Below are positions 22,711 through 34,683 of a stretch of 64,000 nt of DNA, in pieces. Position 1 is the stretch's first letter. Each line of letters begins with the position of its first letter. The stretch lies in assembly GCA_007115705.1 (NCBI GenBank), contig QXEO01000881.1:186001-250000 (forward strand). Direction: 5' to 3'. The translations under genes and the position numbers were made by a program. This stretch comes from Dactylis glomerata (Eukaryota > Streptophyta > Magnoliopsida > Poales > Poaceae). The notes beneath the pieces were generated by a model. The model ran no database searches and was not told where the DNA came from. It saw only the letters and a list, made by a program, of their open reading frames with translations.

Positions 22711-23585
22711 TCAAGTAATATCAATAGATGAAGTGCTAGGATCAGCGGGTGCCTTACGTCTTCCTTTCTTACCTTTGCTCTTGACCCTAGGAAAGACATG
22801 GCTATTGCAAGGTGGAGAGATAAATCTTATATTGCCTTTTCCCACATCAATGACGGCGCCCAGGAGCTTCAGGAGGGATCTTCCAAGTGTGATTTGTCCT
22901 TTTCCTACACATTCAATAACAAGATAATCAGTAGATATCATTCTTCCTAGGACTTTTGTAAAAACTCCTTCAGCTATTCCAATGGGAAATATAGTGGCAT
23001 TGTTAGTGAGAGAAATTCCTTCTCCCCCTCAGAAAGCTTCCAAAGGCTCAAAGATTCATAAACATCCTTTGGCATGAGACAAAATTCAGACATAATATCA
23101 CAACGAGCATGAAAAGTTTCACCACTAATGGTAATTTTTACCGTAGGATACCAACTCGAAGGTTCAGAATTTGTTGGCACATAATCAAAATGCTGGCGCA
23201 AAGCATTGTAGCAAGAATTCAAACTAGCAGTGCGAGTCTCAAGAATATCAAGTCTATTAAAAATGCACACAAGAGAGGAATCAAAATAGGTTAGCATGCT
23301 ATAAATTGTAATCAACTTTTTTATAATATTGAAGGCTTGATCTCCACCACAATGAAGGAAATCTCCTTCTGTAGTAGCATCCAAAGCATATCTATAACGA
23401 AGAGCACGTCCGAAGTAAAAGCTACTAAGAATCAAACTCAAGGTCATTTTAGGTTCAGTTTTTTCATGCCAATCATAAATTCTAGACCAAGCTTCTTTAA
23501 AACTTTCCTCATCCTTCTGTTTAAAAGTAAAAATCATGTCCTCGGGCGACATAGTAATAGCAACTGAACTAGACATAATAAACAA
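22711..23585 (-). pseudogene. Element A gag-protease remnant
   Basis: Two minus-strand frames, 23585-22974 and 22941-22711, are offset by a frameshift. The first holds a gag fragment with FKEAWSRIYDW, related to the FERAWERF-type gag core, then a retropepsin-like region in which the active-site D-x-G reads CDIMSEFCLMP, so the catalytic glycine is lost. The second holds the protease end (ITLGRSLLKLLGAVIDV), comparable to the IILGRPFLRTVGAIIDM of element E. At about 290 codons it is much shorter than the roughly 680-codon gag-protease of E. It is neither intact nor likely to be active. Confidence 0.7.
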
Positions 23586-23717
23586 CTACCAAGGATTCTA
23601 ATTTTTTTGGGTTTTTGATATAAAACGATGCAATTAAAATAAATAAAGTAAAGCAAAACAATAACAAAGTAAAGGTTGTGTGTGCGAAGAACTCCCCTCG
23701 CAGAAGTCTTCCACTCT

Positions 23718-23735
23718 TCCCCGGCAACGGCGCCA
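23718..23735 (-). promoter_or_regulatory. Primer binding site of element A (tRNA-Asp)
   Basis: On the minus strand it reads TGGCGCCGTTGCCGGGGA, complementary to the 3' end of plant tRNA-Asp, 10 bases inside the 5' LTR. Element E has the same 18-base site. Confidence 0.85.
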
Positions 23736-23745
23736 GAAAAAGGCT

Positions 23746-25372
23746 TGATTGCTAGATTGTTGGGAACCCCAATATTAAGGTTTGATGTATATAGCAGCAA
23801 GTTTTTCCCGCAGTAAGAAACCAAGGTTTATGTCGACCAGGAGAAAAGCAGATAATACGACTGAAGGTGATGCTTGCTAGTTTGCGAGAGCTTCGGACAA
23901 TTTATATATGGCGCCTCGTCCAAGCTTTGCTTGCTAGCTGCAGCGCGGAACCTGCACACAACACAACCAAGTACTTTGTTCCCAACTTGCGATGAGGTTG
24001 TCAATCTCACCGGTTTGCTTGAAACAAAGGGTATGAGCGTATTGAGTGGAAAGTGATGATAGTACGCGAGTAAAGTAAACAGTGCAAGTAAAGTAAACAG
24101 GTGATAGCAATATGATGGAAATAGGACCGGGGTCCACAGTTCACTAGTGGTGTCTCTCCATAAGATAAATAACACATGCTGGGTAAACAAATTACAGTTG
24201 GGCAATTGATAGAATAAAGATAAATGTGATATGTCAAGAAGATCACTATGAGATTTACTCTGGGCATTACAACAAAATACATAGACCGCCATCCAACTGC
24301 ATCTATGACTAATAATCCACTTGTGGCGAATCAATCCGAGAACTCCACAAGTATTAAGTTGCGAACAACAGATAATTGCATTAAGCAAAGTGTGTAATGT
24401 AAACAAAGTATATGCCCTTGAGCATATGAATGTTGTTTTCTCCCTAGTAGCAACAGCACATCTACAACCTTAGAGGTTTCTGTCACTCCCCCAGGTTAAA
24501 TAGAGGCATGAACCCACTATCGAGCATAAATACCCCCTCTTGGAGTCACTAGCAACTACTCGGCCAAGATAGCTACTAACAATGGAGAGCATGCAAGATC
24601 ATAAACAACATAGAGATAACAAAAGATATAATTCAGTACAACAACTTAATCATAACACCAATATTCATCGGATCCCAACAAATGAAACATGTAGAATTAC
24701 ATAACGGTGATCTCAATCATGTAGGGCAGCTCATGAGATCTAAAAATGAAGCACATGGTGGAGATGACAACCATCTAGCTACTACTATGGACCCATAGTC
24801 CAAGGTAGACTACTCACTCATCGCTCCGGAGGCAAGCATGGCGATGAAGAAGACCTCCGGTGGCGATTCCCCTCTCCGACAGGGTGCCGGGAAGAGCTTC
24901 TGGACCCTCCCGATCTTCGGGTCGACGGCGGCGGCGGATCGCGATGTGTTCTGGAAAATTGATCGGGTACTTAGGTTTTTTTCCGTCGGGGGGTCTTTAT
25001 AGGCGAAGGGGCGATGTCAGAGGTGGAGCCAGGTGGCCTCACACCATGGCGGCGCGGCCAGGGCCTGGGCCACGCCAGCCTGGTGTGTGGGGCCCCTGTG
25101 GCCCCCCTCCTACTTCTCTTCGGATCTCTGGAAGCTTCCGAGGAAAATAAGACTTCAGGAACTTGTTTCGTCCAATTCCGAGAATATTTCCTGTGTATCA
25201 CTTCTGAAACACAAAAGCAGCAGAAAACAGGGAACTGGCACTGTGGCAACTTGTTAGTAGGTTAGTTCCGGAAAATGCATAAAAGTGCCACGAAGTGTAA
25301 CGAAACATTAGGCAAATGGTATAAAAACAAGCATGGAGCATCAAAAATTATAGATACGTTGGAGACGTATCA
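23746..25372 (-). repeat. 5' LTR of element A
   Basis: A 1,627-bp LTR; on the minus strand it starts TGATACGTCTCCAACGTATC and ends ...aatctagcaatca before the primer binding site. It contains a TATA box (TATAAAG on the minus strand near 24995) about 375 bases from its start. Confidence 0.85.
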
Positions 25373-26181
25373 CGGGGACAGGGAGGTACGGGTGTTCAGA
25401 GGAAATACAGGTCGCATGCAATAGACAATACTTGGTGATTTAGACAAAAATAATCCAAAGATGAAACTAATTTAAAAAATAAACCATCGGCGAAAAAATT
25501 TCACGGGGCTAACCCTTTTTTGCAGCGCCATGCAGGGTGGCGCGGCAGAGGAAGGAGCGGCGCCACTACCGATGGCGCAGCACATGCTGACACGTTGGCA
25601 TGGCAGGGCCCGCTCAGTTAGTGTGGCACCATGGAGGGTGGCACAGCTGTGGCTTGTGCGGCGCCGCACTTTAGAATTAGGGTTACCCGGCCAGGCCCGA
25701 GCTGGCCTCCTCCCTCACTTCCTCCCTCACCCGCCTACTGTGTGGCGGCTGCTCTCGCTCCCCTCTCAATCCTCCCACCCAAAACCACCCAAATCGAAGG
25801 TTTTCTCCATGGATTTCGCCTTCCCCAAGTCTCCTAAGGTACTCTCCATCATTTCTCTTTCATTTGACCCATTGGAATTTGCATATTTGGTGTTGAATCC
25901 CCAAATCTTGGAAACCCTAGAAATATTGATTCACCAAAATTGCAATGTTGATTCTTGTTAATTTGGTCAATGTTGGCTTGTATGATGTGTATGAAGTATT
26001 TTAGTGTAGATTGGTAGGTTAGGGTTAGGGTTTGTGAGGTTAGGGTTTGTTGTTATGGTAGGGTTAGGGTTAAGGTTTTCTTGTTATGTTAGGCGGTTTG
26101 GGAGTATGATGTGTTAGTAAATATTGGCATAATTACTTATTAATTTTTTTTTACCTTATTGTTGTTATACCAAATATAGGT
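25373..26181 (+). other. MULE 5' region with probable 5' intron and telomere-like TTAGGG repeats
   Basis: GC-rich leader to about 25838, where cctaag/gtactctcc is a plausible splice donor. It is followed by a T-rich stretch ending atatag just before the transposase ATG at 26182, a plausible acceptor. Degenerate (G)TTAGGG units lie at about 26015-26080. The intron would place the ATG at the start of exon 2. I infer the splicing from signals only. Confidence 0.45.
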
Positions 26182-27185
26182 ATGGCGAGAATTGTTCATG
26201 TTCATCATGTTGACAAGGAAGCATATTTGAAAGGCAATATAGAGCCCGACCCGGATGAGCTTGACTTGGTGTTCGAGCGTACTCCTACGTACGTCGAGGT
26301 CTTGGAACAAGTTAGGATAGAGTTGAATTGGATGGACCCTAGTGATGTTATTGAGTTGGAGGGTAGGCACAATGCCGGATTTGGCATGCACTTCCGTTGG
26401 AAGATAATGCGCATCAACTCCGAGCAACGTTGGGGTGCATACAAGGAGGTGGTGGCCGAATCTCTCGACAAGGCTCTTGAGTTATTTGCCACCAAAAAGA
26501 TTGGTGGTACTTTGCATTTGGACTTGAACCGGAGTGCCTCCCGGGTTGATGCTAGGAATTCTCCACCGAACCACCAAGAAGAAATGATGGATGGAAGGCC
26601 AATTTCATAGGAGGACGAAGCATTGGAAGAGGAGGATGATGAGTGCGGGGATGATGAGAATGATATTGAGCTTCATGACCACAATGTTGGAGATTTGGAT
26701 ATGTACTATACGCAAGAAAACATGGACCATGACATCCCGTACTCGCGATGCTATGCATCGGACTCAGATGACGATGGTCCCGAAGAAGAAGTTGATGAGG
26801 AAGGGTTCACGGCCAATGAGGCCGAAGTCCACGAGAAGGTATTGGGGCGAGATCATCGGATACCATTGTTCCGTGATCTTAGTCTCGCGGATGAAGCCAC
26901 GGTTGATGGCGGCGAGGGTATAGTGCTTGGACCTAGGCCTACTTCTTACCGGGATGGCAATCACGAGAATAATGGTATATCAAAAGGCTTGATGTTCAAA
27001 ACCTTGGTGGAATTTAAACAATGGATCAAGGACTTCTCGGTTAAGTATCATCGTCCCTATACGGTGCTTCACTCAGACGTGAAGAAGTGTTACATTGTTA
27101 AGTGCGAGGAGGATGGATGTCCTTGGATTGTGCGTGCAAGACCATGGAAGGGAGGACCCGATTGGTGCATAACAAGTTGTGTACC
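26182..27185 (+). pseudogene. mudrA: MULE transposase (mudrA-like), N-terminal fragment
   Basis: The frame starts MARIVHVHHVDKEAYLKGN with a start-proximal globular region, then an acidic stretch (EEEDDECGDDEND) and the MuDR N-terminal domain, with FKTLVEFKQWIKDFSVKY and the CxxxGCPWIVRA-type zinc-binding motif. A TAG at 26608-26610 interrupts the frame at about residue 143. The fragment ends inside codon CC- at 27184-27185, where element B is inserted. After removing B and one copy of its GTACC duplication, the frame continues at 40060 without loss of a base. Confidence 0.85.
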
Positions 27186-30100
27186 TGTAACGACCCAAGA
27201 TTTATCAAATTTTGGGGGAAAATTTTTGTTTTTATTTTGCTTGAGATGATTGAATTTTCACAGGAATTTAAAACTTTTGAGTCTATTTGAAAGCTTTATT
27301 AGAAAATATATTAAACCTTCTATTATTCTCTTGAAGGACTTCTTTGAGAAAGATCAAGTATCCAAATACTATTTTCCTTTCTTTTACTCAAACTTATGCA
27401 AGCTAACTTACATGGATTTGATTTTCAAAAGTATTATAAAGTTGGTATTTCAAAACTATGTTTGAGTGTGGTTTTCAACTATTATTTTATAAACTACTAT
27501 TTTATTATTTTATTACTTTAGAAAGAATTGAGTTCCAACTCTATTTCTATTATTTTATGCAAGCAAAGCCTTAGGCTTAATTGAGATCTTTTATTAAAAA
27601 AACCTTGTTTTGATTTTGAAAACATGTTTGATGTTGGTTTAAAACCTTTCTGTGGATTCTACAAAATTTTAGAAATTGATTTGACCTTGTTTGGATGCTT
27701 TATGCAAGACCTAAGAAAGAAATAAGAAAAAAAAACAAAAAAAGGAAAAGAAGAAAGAAAATAAAAATAGAAAAGGGCCCCCGGGGAAACGTTTCGGCCC
27801 AGAAGGAGAAGCAGCCCGCAGCCCACCTAGCCCAATCCCGAACCGGTATCCCTCTCCCCTTTCCATCTCACTGACAGGTGGGACCCGCATGTCAGCATCA
27901 TCACCTCCACCTTTTCCTCTCTTCTCTCTGGAAACGGAGCTCGCCGGAGTAACTCCCCCACTAATTTCTCGCGAGTAATGACCATCAATCCCTGGCCTAT
28001 AAGTAGCCCTCGACTCCCTCTCCCTTTCCCCTTCTCTCTGCTGCCGATTGCGCCGCCAGGCTGGCAAAATCTCTCATCGGAGGCCGCAGGTACCAGCGGC
28101 CATTCCTGCTCAAATCCGACGCCATCGGTGAACCCCGCGTCTCCTCCTCTACCCTATCTCCTCCCCCTACCTCCGGCGCCCCCTCTGACGTTTTTCGTTT
28201 GATTTATCTAGCAGCAAATCGAGCTCCTCTTCTTCAAGCCGAAGCTCCTGCCGCCCGCATCACCTCCAGCCGCACCATTCGCCCACGTCAGGACGCAATC
28301 GACAACGTCGACCAAGTTTTCGAGCCCGCCGTGTCTCCCTGATCATCGTCGTGACATCGCCGCCGTCCAGAACTCACCGGAGCATCGCCGGAGTTCGACC
28401 TCTGCACGCCTCGCCGGCGAAACCCGCCGGAAACCCTAGCCTCACTGTGAGCTCTCCCTCCTCTCTCTGTGAACCGTCAGATCTTGATCGATCGGCCCGA
28501 ACTAACCACTTATTCGAAAGGGTACTGGACGATCTGACCCGTCCAGATCCCATAAGATCCAACGCCCCAGAATGCTAATCCTCCCGAACCGGTACGGGCC
28601 AATCAGATTAGACCACGTGGCAGCCCTCTGTTAAAACAGAAACTCGAATTAGAAATTGAAATCAGAATTTAGCTGAAATTTTGAAAAATCATATCTTTCG
28701 ATCCATAAGTCCAAAAATAGCAAATGGGATACCGTTGGAAACCTTGAAACCTGTAGAATCCAGCAGTACCATAAAATCTTATATTTTATGGGTCCAATTT
28801 GAAACTAATTTCAAATTGGGTTTGAACCTTCTTTTGTTTGTTTAATTCATATCTATTGAACCATGTATCCAAAAATTACAATTTTGTAGTCTTTGGAAAG
28901 CCCTTGATCTGTAGAACACCCTAGGATCAAGAAAATCCAGATTTGATACGTGCATACACTTTGTGCATTCAAATCTTCTTAAATCACTATTTTGGCCATA
29001 TCTTGAATTCTAAAATTTATTTTAGAATAAATCCAATTGCAATAGCTTTGTTTTACTGCAAGCTGTCCAGTAGCATCACTCCCATATTTTCTAGAGCCAG
29101 TTCACAATTACTCAATTCTAATATGAGGATCTGAGTAAATTCTACTATAGGATCAAAACTACTTCTTTAAGATTATCCTTTTCTACCTGGTGAACCCTAT
29201 GATCATCCCTAGACATCATTGTTGTCTGAACAACATCTTGACCAAGATCACATCTACTTAGACCAATCTTATCTAGGTCACACCTATTCAAGTTACAATT
29301 GTGTTGCTTGAGTAAAGTGTGATACATCTCAATCATAGTTACTATTCTTACTATCCTTGCGGTGTTGATCTAATCAATATTTTAGCACCTATCCAATATT
29401 CCATGTACCCAATAGAAACCTTAAGCCATAAACCCAAATGTGATCTACCCATACTCGATCCCTTGTCCATTAGATCTTGATTTCATGTGTAGGATTATTC
29501 AATTAACAAATGAGTTAATTGAGTAAATCAACATATCACAAACCCTTACCCAAGCCTTTATGTAACATGTACTATTTTGAGAAAGTGCCATCACACTTTA
29601 TCTAGTAGTGTTATGTTGCATCGTCCTAAACTCATGTAAACCTATTCACATATTTTGTCTAATTCATGTGTATACTCAAATTGCAATCGTGCTACTTGAG
29701 TAGAATATGAATTCATCATAAACCTAAATCCTATATTGGTTAATATGGTAATATTATAACCCATACCGTAGTGTGTGTTATACACCAAGTTGACCGATAA
29801 ACCATTGAGCCATGTCCTCAAATATCAATCACTCATACCCAATCCAAAGCCTACCTAGTTTTGTTCACATGTGTTAAACTATTCAACTTGCAAAAGTGCA
29901 AATTGAGTAGTCCAAGCACTCTTAAAACCTAGCCTAGTGCCTAAGTGTGATTTATACTATTCAAAGAATAAATGTTGTTACACTTATTCAAATAGTATTT
30001 TAGTTGCACAATCCCACACCCATGTGAATTATTTTTCCACATGAGCTATTCTGAAACTCTCTCATGCTTGATAAAGCATAAAGACCTCATCCATTATATA

Positions 30101-31665
30101 ATGCCTAGTCCCAATTTATCTCTCAAATCTTACTGATCTCTCCCAATTAAACTCTTCGATTCATATCTCACAAATCATGAACCTATACCACATCCCTCTT
30201 ATCATAACATCTCATTACAAACTAAATCGTTGAACCAACCCCTTTTAATTGTTTGATTTGTTTGATTGAATTTGTATGGTGTGTTTATGTTATGCTATTT
30301 CTTGTGCTATAGTTGTGCGAAGAGCTGCGTGCTTAGTTGAGAGAAGCGGAACGTCGTGATCTTCAGAAAGGCAAGTGACACACATGTCCCCTACCCATTT
30401 TACTTATGCATTAGTAATTTCACCTCTTGTAGTATGCATGATAGGTGTTTTACTCAACTGTTTTATCAAATGCTTAGATCCTAGTAGTGTGTAGCTATCC
30501 CTCAAACCCCACTTGATAGGATGCTAAATACTTTGTTAACTTTGATGCCATGCTAAGATCACTTGAAAAGTGTTTTGTGAAAAGTTAATAACTTCAACTA
30601 AAATGAAACACCTGGGTGGATTGGTATGTTGATGGAGGTGGTGTTGAGTGGCGACCTGGGGCTACACTACGTGTAGTTGCTGCCTGGGCGTACACTTGTG
30701 GATGGCCACCCAGGAACAAAGAGATGGCTATGTCTTCCATGCTTAGCGTACTTCCAGTGCAGCCTTATGACATTATGGGCTCTGTCTTGACTGATTAGAA
30801 TGTGGGAGTGCAACTAGGCGCGAGAAGATGGTGGTAGATGAATTATAGGTTGGGAGCGGATCTTGCCAGTTAGTTGCCCTCTCCTTCTAAAAGGTCTCGT
30901 TTCAATTCATGTATGGGCATGAAATGAATCGTAAGGTGAAAGTGCACAACCCTTGCAAGGTGTTTAAATCTAATCGATTAGCCGTGTCCTCGGTTATGGA
31001 CAATTGAGTCTCTAGACATGGAATGTACAGAATAATCTCATCACCTCTTTTGAATATTTAAAATCTGTCTAGAAACTCCTAGGTAGGAACTAAGGACCAT
31101 ACACTCCGAGGGGTGGTGGTGCCTGAGGTTCCGACTTTGTCGAATCTCGCCCAGTGCTACATGCCTAGCTAGTATGTGGTTATTGGGGGTTACCTCGACC
31201 CTTGAAAATATAAAACTTTGAAAGTTTTACTTCAAGAAAGAACTATAGAATAAAACTGGCTTTATGCAAAGCAGCCTGTGAGATCCACTAGCCAAATATC
31301 CATGTAGATAGGCTCCTCACAACAGCCACCAAATATGTGTCATTTGCCAGTACATCATTGTACTGACCCCTCTGGGGCTGCATATTCAACGTGCAGGTTT
31401 TACTTCGAGTAAGGAACCAGGATTAGGATCTCGAGCTTACATTCCAACATGTCTGCCTGTGGCACGTGATGATGATGGAGGCTCCTTGCCACTCTGTCTT
31501 TCCGCTGTGTAAATTGTAAGATTTAAGTACCTTGTATCTGGATCCGCGATGTAATCTTGATACTATGCAATGAATCTTTCATTTTGTTCTGTGGTGCTAT
31601 CATTGATCCAGGGAATAGCACTTAACACAGATGTTCCACCTTGTTCTCAAGGTTGGGGCGTTACA
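27186..31665 (+). repeat. 5' LTR of element B (4,480 bp)
   Basis: By eye it differs from the 3' LTR at four bases and two single-base indels. TATAAGT at 27998-28004 is the likely TATA box, giving a U3 of about 0.8 kb and an unusually long R-U5 of about 3.6 kb. Around 27840-28560 it is GC-rich and open in several frames, but these frames show no domain. The rest is AT-rich. Terminal inverted bases are TGTAACG / CGTTACA. Confidence 0.93.
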
Positions 31666-31668
31666 GAA

Positions 31669-31680
31669 TGGTATCAGAGC
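31669..31680 (+). promoter_or_regulatory. Primer binding site of element B (initiator tRNA-Met)
   Basis: TGGTATCAGAGC, 3 bases after the 5' LTR, is the classic match to the 3' end of plant initiator tRNA-Met. Confidence 0.92.
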
Positions 31681-31874
31681 ATAGTGTTGCCTGTAGGATC
31701 GAGACCCTAGGTTTGGACTAGACTAGGAAGCCCACAAATGATGTCAAATGGATATCATAGCGTTTAGGATGTGTTTTGAAAATTTTGTTGCATTTTAATT
31801 TTAGTTTGCTTTATTTTCTCGTAAGGCTTATCACTTTCATTTTTACTTACACTGTTCTTCTTTCAAAATTTTAG

Positions 31875-32756
31875 ATGACGTTCACCAAGCTGAAGGTCCC
31901 CTACGACGATGACGATGAGCTGTTTAGTGATCAGCTATCTCGCCTTTCTCGGATGCTGAACCTGTCACCCCCCATTTTCCGTGGCAGAGTAATACCCTGT
32001 GTGGTTCCCGAGATCGTCCGCTGGGAGATTGAGACCAGGATTGAGGGTCGCACTATTGGTACTCCCACTGAGACGGTGGTGTACTCGAGGATGTACCCAG
32101 CTTGGGAGACTGGTGTCATGATGGCCATGGAGGAGGCACTAGCCCGCATATGTGGTATGTATGTCCAGGAGATATCAGAGCTGGACAATTCCATCTACCA
32201 GTTTGGGAGGCGTAACCACGAGGGATGGGCCTTGAGGACTCCAGGGCGCCGTGAGGATTTACCGTGGACGGAGATGCAGTTAGAGGACATGGGGTCCTAT
32301 GCTTTCAACTTGGAAGACATGCTGCGCCACGAGATGGATGCCACTGATGATGCCAAGTACCAGCTTCTGGAGAAGGATGAGAAGATAGAACAACTAGAGG
32401 GCACGATAGAGAAGCTGAAGGAGAAGAACAAAACACTTGAGGCCGCTAATGATAAGCTGTCAGGTAAGGTCGAGGATCAGGAGGCCCAGATTGTAGGCTT
32501 TCGAGGACAGTGCATTTATCTTCACAAGGACCTGATGAAGTACAAGCCCTGGCCGCCTAAGAAGGGACCAACATCTACGGAAGAGAAGAAGGAGTCGACC
32601 TCAGAGCTGATTGGAGCAGAGCCTGAGAAGCTGGAGCCTTGCCAGCCCACAGTAGAGGAAGATTCTGTGGAGAAGACCCCTGCAGCGCCACCTAACCCTG
32701 TGGTGAAGCGACGCAAGACAGGGAACACTAGAGCGTACCTTGCACAGTTCAAGTAG
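31875..32756 (+). CDS. Element B ORF1: unknown protein with coiled coil
   Basis: 293 residues, intact, starting at the first good ATG about 195 bases after the primer binding site, where gag is expected. The N-terminal 150 residues form a globular part with the phrases YSRMYPAWETG and AMEEALARICGMY that I do not recognise as a known gag domain. Residues about 160-215 are a strong heptad coiled coil (KDEKIEQLEGTIEKLKEKNK), and the last 60 are charged and proline-rich with a KRRKTG basic tail. Coiled coils help gag proteins oligomerise, so a divergent gag is possible; this is inference. No zinc knuckle or protease motif is present. Confidence 0.75.
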   Translation: MTFTKLKVPYDDDDELFSDQLSRLSRMLNLSPPIFRGRVIPCVVPEIVRWEIETRIEGRTIGTPTETVVYSRMYPAWETGVMMAMEEALARICGMYVQEISELDNSIYQFGRRNHEGWALRTPGRREDLPWTEMQLEDMGSYAFNLEDMLRHEMDATDDAKYQLLEKDEKIEQLEGTIEKLKEKNKTLEAANDKLSGKVEDQEAQIVGFRGQCIYLHKDLMKYKPWPPKKGPTSTEEKKESTSELIGAEPEKLEPCQPTVEEDSVEKTPAAPPNPVVKRRKTGNTRAYLAQFK

Positions 32757-33049
32757 TGAGACCACCACGTTTTGTAATAAATCGGCGATCTTGTAATGGT
32801 TAGTCATACCACCTAGTGGAATGACCCCCTGAACCCTGTTTTCCTAAAACTTGTAGTTGACTTGTTATGCTTGAGGATCTTTGTTTGATGTGATCATCTA
32901 TACTATCGAGTGCTGTTTACAATGCTTATTTTAATCTTGTAGAAATGTGTTTTCTAATTACCTGTTGTGTTGGGTAGAATTTTTCCTTAGATCTCTTCTG
33001 TCTAACCCTTATCTATGCTAAGACCTAAACCTGTCCAAAACCCAAACAT

Positions 33050-33958
33050 ATGCATCCCCAACGTCAGAACAACCGCAACAACACCCCATTGGAAATGGCA
33101 ATGCAACAGTTAGTTGAAGCTCACACAGGAATGATGCGAGTGATAACTCAGAATATGGCTAATCGCGAATGCAAAGAGCTACCCCCAGGGGTGCAGCAAA
33201 TACTAAATGATCATTCGCGAATAGTGCAAATGATGTCTCAGATGGTGACTAGTGCCTATAATAGCCTACCATCAGAGGAGCATAGTGGAAAGCCAACACA
33301 AGTTGATGCTGAGACAATGCAGCAAGCTTGTAAGAGATGTGGAGAAATAGGACACACCTCTAAGGACTGCCATGGAGAGTATCCCCACTGTGATACTAGT
33401 TACCCAATTGGAGACTATCCCATGAGCCAAGTTACTTGTTTCCTATGTGAAGGAACAAATCATATCCCGGCTGAATGCAAGTTCTATTCCACAGTGCAAC
33501 GGATAAATCAACAAGTTAAGGATAGAATGAGCCAACTGCCAGAAAGGACCCCTGAAGATGGAAGACTTAAAAGAAAGATGGAAGATAAAGACATGGAGTT
33601 AGCACTTAACCATACTACTAAGTGCTGCTACTCATGTGAAGAAGAAGGACACTTGTCTAGGAATTGCCTAAAGAAGAGAGGATGTTTCTCCCCGACTGTA
33701 GTAGAATATGAGGAAAATGAAGTGAGAGATCTTCTAGCCCTAGAAGGACCAAAAAGGAAGAAGGACAACAGCAAGGTAATGTGCTCCAAATGCAAGGAAC
33801 TAGGGCATTATAAGAGAAAATGTCCTACAAAATACCATGGAGTAAACATGCAAGATAGCACGAAAAGAGACCTCCGTATGATCACCTGTTTCAAGTGCAA
33901 ACAAAAGGGACACTACTCGGATAAATGTCCAGAGAACGGAACTCCAAGACCTCAGTAA
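33050..33958 (+). CDS. Element B ORF2: protein with five CCHC zinc knuckles
   Basis: 302 residues, intact. The five knuckles are all canonical C-X2-C-X4-H-X4-C: C94-C107, C130-C143, C193-C206, C245-C258 and C280-C293. Between them are basic linkers such as RKMEDK and KRKKD. The N-terminal 90 residues are helical and rich in Met and Gln. Retrotransposon gag usually has one or two knuckles; five resembles cellular RNA-binding proteins of the CNBP/Gis2 type. It probably binds the element RNA as a split nucleocapsid. It lies about 290 bases after ORF1 in a different frame, with no recognisable translation signal, so how it is expressed (splicing or reinitiation) is unknown. Confidence 0.8.
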   Translation: MHPQRQNNRNNTPLEMAMQQLVEAHTGMMRVITQNMANRECKELPPGVQQILNDHSRIVQMMSQMVTSAYNSLPSEEHSGKPTQVDAETMQQACKRCGEIGHTSKDCHGEYPHCDTSYPIGDYPMSQVTCFLCEGTNHIPAECKFYSTVQRINQQVKDRMSQLPERTPEDGRLKRKMEDKDMELALNHTTKCCYSCEEEGHLSRNCLKKRGCFSPTVVEYEENEVRDLLALEGPKRKKDNSKVMCSKCKELGHYKRKCPTKYHGVNMQDSTKRDLRMITCFKCKQKGHYSDKCPENGTPRPQ

Positions 33959-34620
33959 TGTGGAACGACTGAAGAATGCTACGATATACAAGGAGGAAAC
34001 ACAATGAGGTAGCCAATTTAAAAGGACTTGTATGCCATTACTACTTTAATAAATATTGTAAGGACTTGTAAGAGCCATGGACAACCTGGTTAAATGACTT
34101 GTATTTCTCAAGGAGATGACAGGCAGAAAGGATTAGTAACTCGAGAGTTAACATCTTACGACTGAGTTTGCTCAAAACTTAGCTAGGGAACGATAGAATT
34201 GTTTTAAAAATTTAGAATTGAATCACAGGTTCTCATTTCAAGAAAATTTTGGCAAAACCAGTGAGGTTGACCAAGAGTTAGAATGCGAGGTTTGCAAACC
34301 ATGTATGAAGTAATGATTTGGGTGCAGGATGGATTGATCACCATTCCTACTACTCTTATTATTCGCTCTCATAATGTTGGTTTACATACCTAGAGAGACA
34401 TACCTACATGAGAGACGACGCTTTAAACCATGACCTTAGGAAGATAGATATGTTACACCCTTCGTAGTGTGCCAGTGTGGCCAATACGTAAGAATACGGT
34501 GAGAAACGACTGCACGTTTCCAAAGCATTTTCTCAGTGGACCTTGAATGCCGAGACGACTCAATTTTGACTTCAATTCCCAACTTTTCGTTTCGACTCCC
34601 CGGCCTGTTCGACTACCCCT
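33959..34620 (+). other. Element B interior, non-coding
   Basis: About 660 bases between ORF2 and ORF3 with no significant reading frame. It leads into a TATA box at 34626. Confidence 0.6.
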
Positions 34621-34625
34621 GAGCC

Positions 34626-34633
34626 TATAAAAG
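34626..34633 (+). promoter_or_regulatory. Internal TATA box upstream of element B ORF3
   Basis: TATAAAAG in the context gagcctataaaagaggac, 58 bases before the ATG of ORF3, followed by a CT-rich leader with acaacagagaccgcc. Distance and context fit a core promoter with a 25-30-base leader. Confidence 0.5.
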
Positions 34634-34683
34634 AGGACTCTCCCCTCTCCAGAGAGTCACAACAGAGACCGCCACCACCAACT

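Larger units (their letters stand above)
16561..25372 (-). mobile_element. Element A: Athila-like Gypsy retrotransposon, non-autonomous, minus strand
   Basis: LTRs of about 1.62 kb lie at 16561-18182 (its 3' LTR) and 23746-25372 (its 5' LTR). On the minus strand each begins TGATAC(G/A)TCTCCAA-like sequence. A primer binding site matching tRNA-Asp lies next to the 5' LTR and a polypurine-type sequence next to the 3' LTR. The interior holds only a gag-protease remnant and no reverse transcriptase or integrase. A solo LTR of the same family is inserted in it. Flanking bases (TTTAA on the left, CGGGG on the right) do not form a target duplication, so the ends may come from recombination or from two different insertions. 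Confidence 0.82.

Noticed and set aside
26015..26080. Interstitial telomere repeat
   Set aside because: The TTAGGG-like units are few and degenerate, differ from the plant TTTAGGG unit, and lie in a probable MULE intron.
27840..28560. Host gene exon in the element B LTR (GC-rich, open in several frames)
   Set aside because: Present identically in both LTRs, no domain, and it lies around the LTR TATA box, so it is LTR leader sequence.
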